The notes: generated by a model from the letters alone, not told the origin. A DNA stretch of 64,000 bases from Pseudorhodoferax sp. Leaf265 (GCF_001422365.1 NZ_LMMT01000001.1:846820-910819), one strand, 5' to 3'; shown: positions 20,121-29,414, counted from the stretch's first letter. Translations and numbers: made by a program.

Positions 20121-21201
20121 GGGCCGCCCCCTGGCATCGCGCACAACGCGCATCCTGCTGGCCGCCGCCACCATCGCCACGGGCACGGACGCGCTGGCCG
20201 CGACCGGCCTGGCTGCGCTGCCAGCCACGGCCACCCAGGGGCCCGTCACGCTGCTTTACCCCACAGAGGCTGCGCCAGCCGCGCTGCAACGCGGACCATT
20301 CACCCTGCAGGCAGCGGTGGATGCGGCACCCGCGCGCGGCAACGGCCGGCTGGTGGTGCTGTCACATGGCTCGGGCGGTTCGGTGTGGCCGCAGTTCGAC
20401 CTGGCCAGCGCGCTGGTGGCGGCCGGCTTCACGGTCGCCATGCCACTGCACCAGGGCGACAACTTCGAGGACACCAGCGACGTCGGCCCGGTGAGCTGGG
20501 CGCGCCGGCCGCAGGAGGTGTCCCGCGCCATCGATGCCGTGGCCGCGCTGGCCGCACCGGGCGGCCGGCTGGCTCCGCTGCAGCTGGATCTGCAGCGCGT
20601 GGGCGCCTACGGCATGTCGGCCGGCGGACTCACCGCGCTGGCGCTGGCCGGGGGCCGCTGGTCGCCCGCGCTGCTGGCACAGCACTGCGATGCCCACATC
20701 GCGCAGGACTTCGCGGCCTGCGTCGGTCTGTCCACCGAGTTGACCGGCGGCGTGCTCGACAGCGCGAAGATCGGCATCGCCCAACGCGTGATCCGCGCCA
20801 AGCTCGGCAGCGACACGGCATGGCGCAGCTGGAGCGAGCCGCGCATCGCCGCCGTGGTGTCCGCCGTGCCGATGGCCGCCCCGTTCGACATGGCTTCGCT
20901 GGCCACGCCGCGCGTGCCGCTCGGCCTGGTGCGCGCCGGGCAGGACGCCTGGCTGGCGCCGCGCTGGCACAGCGACGCCGTGCGCGCCGCCTGCGCCGAA
21001 CGCTGCACGCTGCTGGCCGACATGGCGCAGGGCGGCCACGGCTCGATCCTGTCGCCGGTGGTGCCGGGCCTGTCCGGCGCGCTGGGCCGGCTCTTGAACG
21101 ACCCGCCCGGCTTCGACCGCAGCACGCTGGCCCAGGTCTACGACGCCATCACGGCCTTCTTCGTCAAGAATCTGGGCACCGCACCGACCCGGACCCCATG
21201 A
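20104..21201 (+). CDS. Exported alpha/beta-hydrolase (dienelactone-hydrolase-like)
   Basis: 365 residues with an N-terminal signal-like segment (RTTRILLAAATIATGTDALA). Strand-turn VVLSHGSGGS gives the oxyanion region, GAYGMSAGGLTAL the nucleophile Ser (about residue 165), AGQDAWLAP a possible Asp and GGHGSIL the His. This resembles periplasmic predicted dienelactone hydrolases/lipase-like proteins of Burkholderiales; substrate unknown. Start ATG 20104 lies inside the GST gene, and its stop overlaps the histidine-kinase ATG by 4 bp. Confidence 0.75.
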   Translation: MRWPTEGRPLASRTTRILLAAATIATGTDALAATGLAALPATATQGPVTLLYPTEAAPAALQRGPFTLQAAVDAAPARGNGRLVVLSHGSGGSVWPQFDLASALVAAGFTVAMPLHQGDNFEDTSDVGPVSWARRPQEVSRAIDAVAALAAPGGRLAPLQLDLQRVGAYGMSAGGLTALALAGGRWSPALLAQHCDAHIAQDFAACVGLSTELTGGVLDSAKIGIAQRVIRAKLGSDTAWRSWSEPRIAAVVSAVPMAAPFDMASLATPRVPLGLVRAGQDAWLAPRWHSDAVRAACAERCTLLADMAQGGHGSILSPVVPGLSGALGRLLNDPPGFDRSTLAQVYDAITAFFVKNLGTAPTRTP

Positions 21202-22328
21202 ACCCCATCCTGCGCAACGCCCTGCGCCACTACCTGCACGTGCTGGCGCTGTGCTGTGTGGTGGCCGTGTTGACCACGCTGATGTGGCCCAACCGCAGCT
21301 ACCTGTCGCAGCTGGCCTATTCCATCTGCATCGGCACCCTCTGCTGGGGCACGATGGAGTTCGGCCGCTACGCGGTACCGCCTGCGCACTGCCATGGCGA
21401 TGCCGAGGGCGGGCATGGCTGGCCGCGAGGCTGGCGCGGCCTGGTGCTGACGGTGGCGGGCATCCTGGTCGGCTTCTACGCGGGCGACTGGCTGGCCTAC
21501 AAGCTGGTCGGCCCGGCCAACCCCAGCCGCACGGCCGATGCGCGCGACAGCATGATCGGCCTGTACATCACGGTGGCGGCCGGTGCCATCGGCTCGTTCT
21601 ACTTCCACACCCGCGGCAAGGCAGCGGCCCTGGCCGCCGCCATCGCCGCTGCCGAACGCGACGCCACCGAGGCCAAGCTCAAGCTGCTGGAGACGCAGCT
21701 GGAGCCGCACATGCTGTTCAACACCCTGGCCAACCTGCGCGTGCTCATCACGCTGGACCCGCCGCGCGCCGTGGCCATGCTGGACCGGCTCAACAGCTAC
21801 CTGCGCGCCACGCTGGGCGGCTCGCGCGCCACGCTGCACCCGCTGGCACAGGAGTTCGATCGCCTGGCCGACTACCTGGAACTCATGGCCGTGCGCATGG
21901 GCCCGCGCCTGCGCTACCAGCTGGAACTGCCGGATGCGCTGCGCGCCGTGCCGGTGCCGCCCTTGCTGCTGCAGCCGCTGGTGGAGAACGCGATCCGCCA
22001 CGGGCTGGAACCCCAGGTCGAGGGCGGCGCCATCACCGTGCGCGCATGGCAGGAGGACGGCGCCGACGGCGCGCGGCTGGTGCTGCAGGTGCAGGACACG
22101 GGTGTGGGGCTGCCCGCGGACGGCGCACCGGCCACGGGCCCGGGCGGCTTCGGCGTGACGCAGGTGCGCGAGCGCCTGCAGGCCCTGCACGGCGAACGGG
22201 CCAGCGTGGCGCTGCAGGGCGCCCCCGGTGGCGGCACCGAGGCCCTGCTCCGCATGCCGCTGCAAGGCGGCGCCGGCCTGCGCACAATGGCGGCCCCGGC
22301 ACCGGCCCCGCAGGTGCCCTCTTCCTGA
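21198..22328 (+). CDS. LytS-type sensor histidine kinase
   Basis: 376 residues: about four N-terminal hydrophobic segments, a short coiled coil (AERDATEAKLKLLETQ), then the HisKA_6-type phospho-acceptor LEPHMLFNTLANLR (His ~170; most family members have HFLFN, here HMLFN) and a GHL ATPase with PLVENAIRHGLEP and the G-box DTGVGLPADGAP / GFGVTQVRERL. Member of the AlgZ/YpdA class that partners LytTR regulators. Four-bp ATGA overlap with the hydrolase gene; 14 bp to the thioredoxin-like gene. Confidence 0.85.
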   Translation: MNPILRNALRHYLHVLALCCVVAVLTTLMWPNRSYLSQLAYSICIGTLCWGTMEFGRYAVPPAHCHGDAEGGHGWPRGWRGLVLTVAGILVGFYAGDWLAYKLVGPANPSRTADARDSMIGLYITVAAGAIGSFYFHTRGKAAALAAAIAAAERDATEAKLKLLETQLEPHMLFNTLANLRVLITLDPPRAVAMLDRLNSYLRATLGGSRATLHPLAQEFDRLADYLELMAVRMGPRLRYQLELPDALRAVPVPPLLLQPLVENAIRHGLEPQVEGGAITVRAWQEDGADGARLVLQVQDTGVGLPADGAPATGPGGFGVTQVRERLQALHGERASVALQGAPGGGTEALLRMPLQGGAGLRTMAAPAPAPQVPSS

Positions 22329-22342
22329 CCGGAGGCCCCTCC

Positions 22343-22861
22343 ATGCCGCAAGCCCATTCCCGTCGCCGTGCCCTGGCCCAGGCCGGGGCGCTGGCCCTGG
22401 CGCTCGGTGCGCCCGCGCTGCGCGCGCAGCAGCCCAAGGGCGCGCTGCCCGCGCCGGGCAGCCGCCTGGCCGTCCCCGCGCTGACGCTGCTGGACGGCAG
22501 CCGCTTCGTGCCGGCGCAGGCCGAGGGCAAGGTGCTGGTGCTGTACTGGTGGGCCAGCTGGTGCCCGTTCTGCGCGCTGCAGTCGCCGCACATGGACCAG
22601 CTCTGGCGCACGCAGTCGGCGCGCAGCCTGGCCTTCCTGGGCTTGTCCATCGACAAGACCGCCGCCCCGGCCGCCGCCTACCTGCGCCAGAAAGGCTACG
22701 CGTTCCCAAGCGCCTGGGTCTCGCCAGAAGTGGAGCGCGCGCTTCCCCGGCCGCCGGGCCTGCCCGTGACCGTGGTGCTGGGCCGCGACGGCAGGGTAGC
22801 GATGGCCGAGGCCGGCCAGCTGTTTCCCGAGGACGTGGCGGACATCGCGCGTTTCCTGTGA
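22343..22861 (+). CDS. Periplasmic TlpA-like thiol-disulfide protein
   Basis: 172 residues with an RR-containing signal (SRRRALAQAGALALALG, possibly Tat) followed by a thioredoxin fold: LYWWASWCPFCALQ holds the C-x-x-C redox site (WCPFC) and PGLPVTVVLGRDG the cis-Pro loop. TlpA/ResA-like proteins reduce or shuffle disulfides in exported proteins. GGAGG lies 8 bp upstream. Sandwiched between the sensor kinase and its response regulator, so it may be part of the sensed pathway (inference). Confidence 0.82.
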   Translation: MPQAHSRRRALAQAGALALALGAPALRAQQPKGALPAPGSRLAVPALTLLDGSRFVPAQAEGKVLVLYWWASWCPFCALQSPHMDQLWRTQSARSLAFLGLSIDKTAAPAAAYLRQKGYAFPSAWVSPEVERALPRPPGLPVTVVLGRDGRVAMAEAGQLFPEDVADIARFL

Positions 22862-23670
22862 CCGCCCCCACCGCCCTGATCGCCGAAGACGAGCCGCTGC
22901 TGGCCCAGGCCCTGCGCGCCGAGCTGGCCGCCGCCTGGCCGCAGCTGCAGATTGTCGCCATGGCCGGTGACGGCCACAGCGCCGTGGAGGCCGCGCTGCT
23001 GCACCGGCCCCAGGTGCTGTTCCTGGACATCCGCATGCCGGGCCAGGACGGCCTGGCCGCGGCGGCCGAGCTGGCCGAGCGCTGGCCCGAGGACGCGGCG
23101 CCGCTGCCGCAGCTGGTGTTCGTGACCGCCTACGACGAGTACGCCGTGCGCGCTTTCGAGGCCCAAGCCTTCGACTACGTGCTCAAGCCCGTGCAGGCCG
23201 AGCGGCTGCGCCGCACCGTGGCACGCCTGCAGCAGGCCGTGGCCAGGTCCGAACCGGCATCGGCCCAGGCGCTGGAGCAGCAGTTCGCGCAGTGGCGCCG
23301 CCTGCTGGGCGCTGCCGGCACCGGCGCGCCGGCCGCGCCGCTGCGCTTCATCGCCGCGGGCGATGCCGGTGGCGCCAACGTGCGCATGGTGCCCGTCGAC
23401 GAGGTGCTGTACTTCGAGGCGGCCGACAAGTACGTGCGGGTGCTGACCGCCAGCGAGGAGCACCTGATCCGCACACCGCTCAAGCAGCTGCTGCCGCAGC
23501 TGGACGCGCAACGCTTCTGGCAGGTGCACCGCGCGGTGGTGGTGCGGGCCGATGCCATCGAGCAGGTCCAGCGCGACGAGGCTGGCCGGCTGTACCTGCG
23601 CCTGCGCGGCCGGCCCGGCGAGCGCGTCGCCGTGAGCCGGCTGTACGTGCACCTGTTCAAGGCGATGTAG
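22858..23670 (+). CDS. LytTR-family response regulator
   Basis: 270 residues. Receiver domain with acidic pocket AEDEPL, phospho-acceptor Asp in LFLDIRMPGQDGL and the Lys in YVLKPVQAE; then a LytTR DNA-binding domain (VDEVLYFEAADKYVRVLT ... FWQVHRAVVVRADAI). The start is GTG 22858, overlapping the previous TGA by 4 bp; no ATG is available before the receiver begins. The 3' end overlaps the convergent nitrilase gene by 14 bp. Confidence 0.87.
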   Translation: MTAPTALIAEDEPLLAQALRAELAAAWPQLQIVAMAGDGHSAVEAALLHRPQVLFLDIRMPGQDGLAAAAELAERWPEDAAPLPQLVFVTAYDEYAVRAFEAQAFDYVLKPVQAERLRRTVARLQQAVARSEPASAQALEQQFAQWRRLLGAAGTGAPAAPLRFIAAGDAGGANVRMVPVDEVLYFEAADKYVRVLTASEEHLIRTPLKQLLPQLDAQRFWQVHRAVVVRADAIEQVQRDEAGRLYLRLRGRPGERVAVSRLYVHLFKAM

Positions 23671-24709
23671 CGCCATTGCGCATCGTGGGCGGCTGCTCGT
23701 CGTCCAGCAGGCGTGCAAAGGCGGGCTGCTCCGCGCCGCTCCAGGCCACGGGCTCGTGCCGGCGCCGTTCCACGCCCAGCGAAAATACGTCGAAGCGGTT
23801 GTAGTAGCCCACCACGTCGTGGAACTGCTTGGGCTCGATGCAGCGGTTCAAGTCGAAGTCGGCATAGGCGATGCCCTCATGGGCCTGCAGCATGTCGCCC
23901 ACCGCCGCCCCGGTGGGATCGACGAACATCGAGACACCGCGTGGCGTTTGGTCCACGATCTCGGCGACCTTCGGATCGCGGTCCACCAGGAAGTCGCGCA
24001 TGGCCTGGTCCATGAAGCTGGCGCAGACGATGCCGAAGGCCTTGGCCTCGAAGGCATGGGCGGCTGCGCGGATGCGGTTGGCTGCCACATTGTCGAAGTT
24101 GCCACCTTCGGCCGGCTGGCGCGTGGGCCACATCGGCGGCCAGCTCGACACATGGATCTGCTCGCCCTGGGCCATCAGCGCGAAGCGCGCCAGCGGGTTG
24201 GTGTTCTCGCCGCAGATCAGTCCGCCGATGCGGCCGAAGCGCGTGTCCGCGACACGAAGCCCCTGGCCGTCGCCGCTGGCCCAGACCAGCTTCTCGTAGA
24301 AGGTCGGCACCAGCTTGCGGTGGTGGTTCAGCAGCGTGCCGTCCTCACCGATCAGCAGGTTGCTGTTCCAGATGCAGCCCGCACTGACCGTGCTGCGTTC
24401 GCTGATGCCGAGCGACACGCAGACACCGAGACGCCGCGCGGCCGCGGCGATGCGGGCCACTTCCGGCCCGGGCACGGCCACGCTGTTCTCGACCATGGTC
24501 TCGAACAGGTCGTGGTTGTGGATCGGTGCCCACAGCGCTGCCCACACCGGGAACGCGGGGATGTAGGTCTCGGGAAAGGCGATCACGTGCGCGCCATGGC
24601 GCGCCGCCTCTTCGATGAGATCGACAGCCTTCTCCGTGGTGGCGGTCTTGTCGAGCAGGACGGGTGCGGCGTGGACCGCGGCCACGCGGACGCGGGGCAA
24701 TGAACTCAT
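23657..24709 (-). CDS. Nitrilase (carbon-nitrogen hydrolase)
   Basis: 350-residue enzyme converting nitriles to carboxylic acids plus ammonia. The Glu-Lys-Cys triad is visible: AFPETYIPAFP (Glu ~48), HRKLVPTFYEK (Lys ~130) and GGLICGENTNP (Cys ~164). The ENTNP and SSWPP/MWPTRQP sequences are typical of true nitrilases rather than amidases. Start ATG 24709 (MSSLPRV). Divergent from a TctC-type receptor gene across 250 bp, with a LysR gene beyond, suggesting uptake and hydrolysis of one substrate class (inference). Confidence 0.88.
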   Translation of the reverse strand: MSSLPRVRVAAVHAAPVLLDKTATTEKAVDLIEEAARHGAHVIAFPETYIPAFPVWAALWAPIHNHDLFETMVENSVAVPGPEVARIAAAARRLGVCVSLGISERSTVSAGCIWNSNLLIGEDGTLLNHHRKLVPTFYEKLVWASGDGQGLRVADTRFGRIGGLICGENTNPLARFALMAQGEQIHVSSWPPMWPTRQPAEGGNFDNVAANRIRAAAHAFEAKAFGIVCASFMDQAMRDFLVDRDPKVAEIVDQTPRGVSMFVDPTGAAVGDMLQAHEGIAYADFDLNRCIEPKQFHDVVGYYNRFDVFSLGVERRRHEPVAWSGAEQPAFARLLDDEQPPTMRNGATSP

Positions 24710-24959
24710 GGTGTGGACCGTTCGGTGGTTGCAATGGACGCGCCACGGTAGGTGGCGGCCACGCCATCGGCCACCGGCAAATGCGCAAGCCCCTGTGCAA
24801 TTTCCCGGGCGGCCGTTCGCACGCTTTCTGCGTGGTTGCCGGTGTCGCCGCACCGGCTGGCCGTCGTGCACCAAATGGGGTGCCGATGCTGCCGCCACCA
24901 GGCGCAAACCCTCGCACCGGCCACCGGTCGGAAATCCGAACCCTCCAAAGCGATCCACC

Positions 24960-25940
24960 ATGACGATCCACAGAAGAACTGCCCTCAAGACCGCCCTGGC
25001 CGCCACGCTCGCGGGCCTGGCCTCGGCACCCTGGGTGCGCGTACACGCCAGCGCACCGCTGCGCATCGTGTCGCCCTTCAACGCCGGCGGCGTGAACGAC
25101 GTGCTGGCCCGCGCCATGGCCAAGCCCCTGGGCGACCTGCTGCACCAGTCCGTCATCGTCGAGAACCGGCCGGGCGCCGGCGGCAGCATCGGCGCCGGCT
25201 ACGTCGCGCGGGCCAAGCCCGACGGCAACACACTGCTGATGGGCATCGTGGACACGCAGTCCATCATCCAGTTCATCTACCGCAAGCTGCCGTATGACCC
25301 GGACGCAGACCTGCGCCCGGTCAGCCTGGTCACCAGCATTCCGATCGTGCTGATGGTCGGCCAGTCGCTGGCGCAGGTGCGCACCATGGATGATCTCGTG
25401 CGGCTGGCCAAGTCCCGCCCCGGCGCGCTGAGCTACGCCAGCTGGGGCGTCGGCAGCATCGTGCACCTGGCGATGGAGCGTTTGTCCGCCGCGCTCGGTC
25501 TCGATCTGTTGCACGTGCCGTTCTCGGGCCAGGCACCGGCGGTGCAGGCGGTGCTTGCGAACCAGGTGGACATGATGTTCGTGCCGGCCGGCGCGGCCGA
25601 TGCCGCGTCGAAGGACGGGCGCGTGCGCATCCTAGCCAGCGCCACGCCGGCCCGGCTGGAGCTGCTGCCGCAGTCGCCGACGCTCAAGGAGCTGGGTGTC
25701 GACCTGTACATGGGCCTGTGGCAGGCCCTCTACGCGCCGGCCGGCACGCCCGCAGCGACGGTGGAGAAGCTGACGGCCGCCGTGCACCAGGCCATGCAGG
25801 ACAAGAGCTTTCTCGAAGTGGTGCGCCTGCAAGGTGCGCAGCCCGAACCGACCTCGGGCGACGGCCTGCGCAAGCTGCAGACCGACGAGCGCCAGGTCTA
25901 CGGCGCGCTCGTGAAGCGGCTGGACATCAAGCTCGATTGA
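24960..25940 (+). CDS. TctC/Bug-family periplasmic solute receptor
   Basis: 326-residue extracytoplasmic binding protein of the tripartite tricarboxylate transporter family, expanded in Burkholderiales. Tat-like signal HRRTALKTALAATLAGLASA; landmark NRPGAGGSIGAGYVARAKPD and the ligand-loop PFNAGGVNDVLARAMA. Such proteins bind carboxylates (family knowledge); here the neighbouring nitrilase makes a nitrile-derived acid or its precursor plausible. No TctA/TctB membrane genes are adjacent, so it is an orphan receptor. Confidence 0.88.
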   Translation: MTIHRRTALKTALAATLAGLASAPWVRVHASAPLRIVSPFNAGGVNDVLARAMAKPLGDLLHQSVIVENRPGAGGSIGAGYVARAKPDGNTLLMGIVDTQSIIQFIYRKLPYDPDADLRPVSLVTSIPIVLMVGQSLAQVRTMDDLVRLAKSRPGALSYASWGVGSIVHLAMERLSAALGLDLLHVPFSGQAPAVQAVLANQVDMMFVPAGAADAASKDGRVRILASATPARLELLPQSPTLKELGVDLYMGLWQALYAPAGTPAATVEKLTAAVHQAMQDKSFLEVVRLQGAQPEPTSGDGLRKLQTDERQVYGALVKRLDIKLD

Positions 25941-25996
25941 TGCACCGGTGAGCCGTTTGCGCGGACCACGCCGGTGCCACCCCGCACAATGACGGG

Positions 25997-26938
25997 ATGA
26001 CCACCAAGAAGGTGCCGCTGGCCGACCTGGACTGGGACGACCTGCGCTTGTTCCTGCAGATCCAGCGCAGCGGCAGCCTGTCGCAGGCCGCGCGGCAGCA
26101 ACGCGTCGACCACTCCACGGTGAGCCGGCGCCTGGGCCAGCTGGAACTGTGCCTGGGCGGGCCGCTGTTCGAGCGGCGGCGCGACGGGCTCAAGCCGACC
26201 GAGCTGGCACACCTGCTGGCCACGCACGCCGAGGCGATGGAGGTCGCCGCGCTCGGGTTGCAGGAGAAGCTCGGTGGCGGTGAACGTGCGCCCGCGGGCA
26301 AGGTGCGCATCGCCATGATGGAAGGCATCGGCACCACGTTCGTGGCGCGGCATCTGGCCCCGTTGCTGGCGCAGCATGGCGGCCTGCAGATCGAGCTGGT
26401 GACCTCGGCCACGGTGGTCAACGTCAACCGCCGCGAGGCCGACATCTTCGTGAGCTTCTTCGAGCCCCAAGGCCAGGGCCTGGCGTGCGCGCCGGCCGGC
26501 AGCTTCGCGCTGTACCTGTATGCCGCACCGCAGTACCTGGCAGCGCATGGCGTACCGGCCAGCCTGGCCGATCTGGCCCAGCACGCATTCGTTGGCTACG
26601 TGGACGACCTAGTGCAGCTCGACGCGGTGCGCTGGCTCGACGAGCTGGTGCAGCGCCCGCGCATGCGCCTGCAATCGAACAGCATGCTGGCCCAGATGAG
26701 CGCCGCTGCTTCCGGCCTGGGCCTGGTGCTGCTGCCCAAGTTCTCGGTGGTGCATGAGACCGGCCTGGTGCCGGTGCTGGCGGCCGAGGCCAAGGTCACG
26801 CGCACGCTGTGGCTCAGCGTACACCACGACCTGCAGTACTCGGGCCGCATCCGCGCCGTCATGGGCTACCTGCAGCAGCTGTTTGCCGCACAGCAGCCAT
26901 GGCTCAACGGGCCACCGGACATCGCGCCGCGCGGCTAG
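25997..26938 (+). CDS. LysR-family transcriptional regulator
   Basis: 313 residues: winged-HTH DNA-binding domain (WDDLRLFLQIQRSGSLSQAA ... VDHSTVSRRLGQLE at residues ~14-60) and a LysR substrate-binding domain (RIAMMEGIGTTFVARHL to LLPKFSVVHE). It follows the Bug receptor by 56 bp on the same strand and precedes a flavin monooxygenase by 77 bp, so it could control the nitrilase/receptor pair, the monooxygenase, or both. No T-N11-A operator could be assigned with confidence. Confidence 0.87.
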   Translation: MTTKKVPLADLDWDDLRLFLQIQRSGSLSQAARQQRVDHSTVSRRLGQLELCLGGPLFERRRDGLKPTELAHLLATHAEAMEVAALGLQEKLGGGERAPAGKVRIAMMEGIGTTFVARHLAPLLAQHGGLQIELVTSATVVNVNRREADIFVSFFEPQGQGLACAPAGSFALYLYAAPQYLAAHGVPASLADLAQHAFVGYVDDLVQLDAVRWLDELVQRPRMRLQSNSMLAQMSAAASGLGLVLLPKFSVVHETGLVPVLAAEAKVTRTLWLSVHHDLQYSGRIRAVMGYLQQLFAAQQPWLNGPPDIAPRG

Positions 26939-27015
26939 CGTGGGCCACCTGGCGGCCACGCCGGTGGCCTTTGCAAGGCGCTGCAAGCGGTACCGCTGGG
27001 CACAATCGCTGTCCC

Positions 27016-28245
27016 ATGGCACATCCCCATCAGCTTCTTGTCGCCGGCGGCGGCATCGGCGGCCTGGCCGCCGCGCTGGCCTGTGCCCGCCAGGGCTGGC
27101 AGGTGCGCGTGTTCGAGCGCGCCGCCGCGTTCAGCGAGGTGGGCGCCGGCGTGCAGCTGGGACCCAACGTGGTGCGGGTGCTGCAGGCCTGGGGCCTCGA
27201 TGTGGCGCTGCAGGCGGTGGCCGCATTCCCTGCGCGGCTGCGCGTGCGCGATGCGGCAAGCGGCCGGCAGTTGGCCACGCTGGATCTGGCCGCCATGCCC
27301 ACACGCTACGGCGCGCCCTACGCCACCATCCACCGCGCCGACCTGCTGGCGCTGCTGCACGGGGCCGTGCAGCAGCGCGACGACATCGCGCTGGCGCTCG
27401 ACCGACGGGTACAGGGCTTCGATGACGACGGGCACCAGGTGCGAATGCAGACCCACCATGGCGATGGCCGTGCCGCGGAGCCGGTCGCAGGCGACGCGCT
27501 GCTCGGCGCCGACGGCCTGTGGAGCAGCGTGCGCACGCAACTGCTGGGCGATGGCCCGCCACGCCTGACCGGCCACCTGGCGTACCGCGCACTGCTGCCG
27601 CAGGCGGCGCTGCCCGCTGCGCTGCGCAGCGCCGAGGTTACGGCCTGGCTGGGCCCGCGCCTGCACCTGGTCAGCTACCCGGTGCGCGGCGGCGAGGCGC
27701 TCAACGTGGTCGCCTTCGTGCACGGGCTGCCGCCCGGCGGCAAACGCGGCGCCACGCCCGATGCGCTGGCCGACTGGGACCACGCCACCAACGCGGCCGA
27801 CCTGCAGGCCGCCATGGCCAGTTGCTGCGCGCCGCTGCAGGACCTCGTGCGCGCCGTGCCTGCCTGGCGGCTCTGGGTGCTGGCCGACCGCCCGCCGCTG
27901 CACGCGGCCACGCAGCAGGCAAGCGGTCGGGTGGCCCTGCTGGGCGATGCCGCCCACCCCATGCGCCCCTACCTCGCCCAGGGCGCCGGCATGGCCATCG
28001 AGGATGCCGAGGCCCTGGGCCACGCGCTGCGCCAGGCCGACACCGAGGTGCCCGCGCGGCTGGCCCGCTACGCGTTGGAACGCTGGCAGCGCAACGCGCG
28101 CGTGCAGGCCCGCGCGCTGCGCAACGGCCGCATCTTCCACGCCACCGGGCCCCTCCGCTGGGGCCGCAACCTGTCGCTGCGCCTGCTCGGCGAACGCCTG
28201 CTCGACATGCCCTGGCTGTACGGGCCGCAGCAGCGCGGGCGCTGA
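27016..28245 (+). CDS. FAD-dependent aromatic monooxygenase (salicylate-hydroxylase type)
   Basis: 409-residue class A flavoprotein monooxygenase. FAD/NADH motifs are in order: Rossmann GGGIGGLAAALACARQGWQV, DG-type motif LLGADGLWSSVR (residues ~160), and GD motif VALLGDAAHPMRPYLAQGAG (~312). Likely hydroxylates a phenolic acid such as salicylate, 3- or 6-hydroxybenzoate/nicotinate; the substrate cannot be resolved by eye. Downstream of, and co-directional with, the LysR gene. Confidence 0.84.
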   Translation: MAHPHQLLVAGGGIGGLAAALACARQGWQVRVFERAAAFSEVGAGVQLGPNVVRVLQAWGLDVALQAVAAFPARLRVRDAASGRQLATLDLAAMPTRYGAPYATIHRADLLALLHGAVQQRDDIALALDRRVQGFDDDGHQVRMQTHHGDGRAAEPVAGDALLGADGLWSSVRTQLLGDGPPRLTGHLAYRALLPQAALPAALRSAEVTAWLGPRLHLVSYPVRGGEALNVVAFVHGLPPGGKRGATPDALADWDHATNAADLQAAMASCCAPLQDLVRAVPAWRLWVLADRPPLHAATQQASGRVALLGDAAHPMRPYLAQGAGMAIEDAEALGHALRQADTEVPARLARYALERWQRNARVQARALRNGRIFHATGPLRWGRNLSLRLLGERLLDMPWLYGPQQRGR

Positions 28246-28265
28246 GCGTCCCACGCGACCGGCCC

Positions 28266-28288
28266 CGGTGCCGCGCCCAGCGGCACCG
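28266..28288. terminator. Hairpin between convergent genes
   Basis: CGGTGCCG / CGGCACCG perfect 8-bp stem (28266-28273, 28281-28288) 21 bp after the monooxygenase stop and about 85 bp before the convergent DUF2788 stop. No T-tract on either strand, so it may only mark the transcript end weakly. Confidence 0.3.
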
Positions 28289-28372
28289 ACGCCATGGCGG
28301 CCGGGCCAGGCTGGCCCTGTCGGACGCTGGTCCTGTACGACCACCGCACGAGGTCCTGCTCCTGCGGCCCGC

Positions 28373-28579
28373 TCAGCTCAGGAAAAACTTGATCACGCCT
28401 TTGGCCGCGAAGCCGACCATGCCCAGCCCCAGCCCCAGCAGCAGCACGAAGGTGCCGAAGCGCCCGGCCTTCGACTCGCGCGCCAGCTGCAGGATGATGA
28501 ACAGCATGTAGAGCATGAAGGCGCCGAGGCCGAAGGTCATGCCGAACCAGGCGATCTGGGCTTCGGTGTAGCCGAACAT
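28373..28579 (-). CDS. DUF2788-type small membrane protein
   Basis: 68 residues with two hydrophobic helices (FGMTFGLGAFMLYMLFIILQ and FVLLLGLGLGMVGFAAKG) joined by a charged loop ARESKAGR, and the ending VIKFFLS. This is the usual size and layout of DUF2788 proteins of beta- and gammaproteobacteria; function unknown. ATG 28579 lies 5 bp after the stop of the upstream DUF2189 gene, so they share a transcript. Confidence 0.75.
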   Translation of the reverse strand: MFGYTEAQIAWFGMTFGLGAFMLYMLFIILQLARESKAGRFGTFVLLLGLGLGMVGFAAKGVIKFFLS

Positions 28580-28584
28580 GCGGG

Positions 28585-29373
28585 TCAGGCCACCAGGTCG
28601 CGGTAGGCGTGCCAGCTGGCATGGGCCAGCCAGGGCGCCACCAGCACCAGGCCCAGCAGCGCGGGCAGCAGGGACAGCAGCGTGAGGCCGACCAGCAGCA
28701 CGGCCCACAGCGCCATGGGCAGCGGGTTTTCGAGCACCGCGCGCCAGCTCGTCAGCACGGCTGCCAGCACGCCGATGCGCCGGTCCAGCAGCAGCGGGAT
28801 GGCGATGACGCTGGAGGCGAATACGGGCGCGGCCAGCAACGCCCCCAGCGCCAGCCAGGCCTCGAACAGCCAGCCCTGCCCGGCCGCGACGACCAGCATC
28901 AGGAAATCCTCAGGCCGCCGTACCATCCCCGGCGCGAAACCCGTGACGAGCGCGGCCGACGTCACGACCCAGCCAGTGCCCGCGCAGGCCAGCAGGACGC
29001 CGAACAGCACGAGCCGGCCATCGCGGGGCCACCACACGCGCAGCGCCGTAGCCAGAGTGGGCCGTTCTCCGCGTTCTAGCGCACGGCTGACCGCATACAG
29101 GCCCGTGGCCGCGACGGGCGCGACCAGAAGAAACCCCGAGAACGCCCCGGCCAGCAGCCAGAACTCGGCATGGGCCACGAGCGCAAGGGCGGCACCGAAG
29201 CCGGCCAGCACCAGGCCGTGCAGCAGGCCCGGCAGCGGGCAATGCCACAGGTCGGCCCACCCACGCGCCAGCCAGCGCAGCGGCGCACCGGCGCCGACGG
29301 TGCGCACGGCGTAGCGTCGGCTTTCGGTCAGGGCACGGTTGGCCTCGTGGTGGAGCATGCGCCATGCTCCCAT
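28585..29373 (-). CDS. DUF2189 integral membrane protein
   Basis: 262 residues with about six transmembrane helices. GWADLWHCPLPGLLHGLVLA at the entry and FLLVAPVAATGLYAVSRALE in the second/third helix region match the DUF2189 pattern. Function unknown. ATG 29373 is taken; ATG 29358 (MLHHEANRAL) is an alternative only five codons later. Forms a two-gene unit with the DUF2788 gene. Confidence 0.75.
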   Translation of the reverse strand: MGAWRMLHHEANRALTESRRYAVRTVGAGAPLRWLARGWADLWHCPLPGLLHGLVLAGFGAALALVAHAEFWLLAGAFSGFLLVAPVAATGLYAVSRALERGERPTLATALRVWWPRDGRLVLFGVLLACAGTGWVVTSAALVTGFAPGMVRRPEDFLMLVVAAGQGWLFEAWLALGALLAAPVFASSVIAIPLLLDRRIGVLAAVLTSWRAVLENPLPMALWAVLLVGLTLLSLLPALLGLVLVAPWLAHASWHAYRDLVA

Positions 29374-29414
29374 GGCGCGGAGCAGGCCGCGTTGACCTGC
29401 ATCAAGCGATCAGG

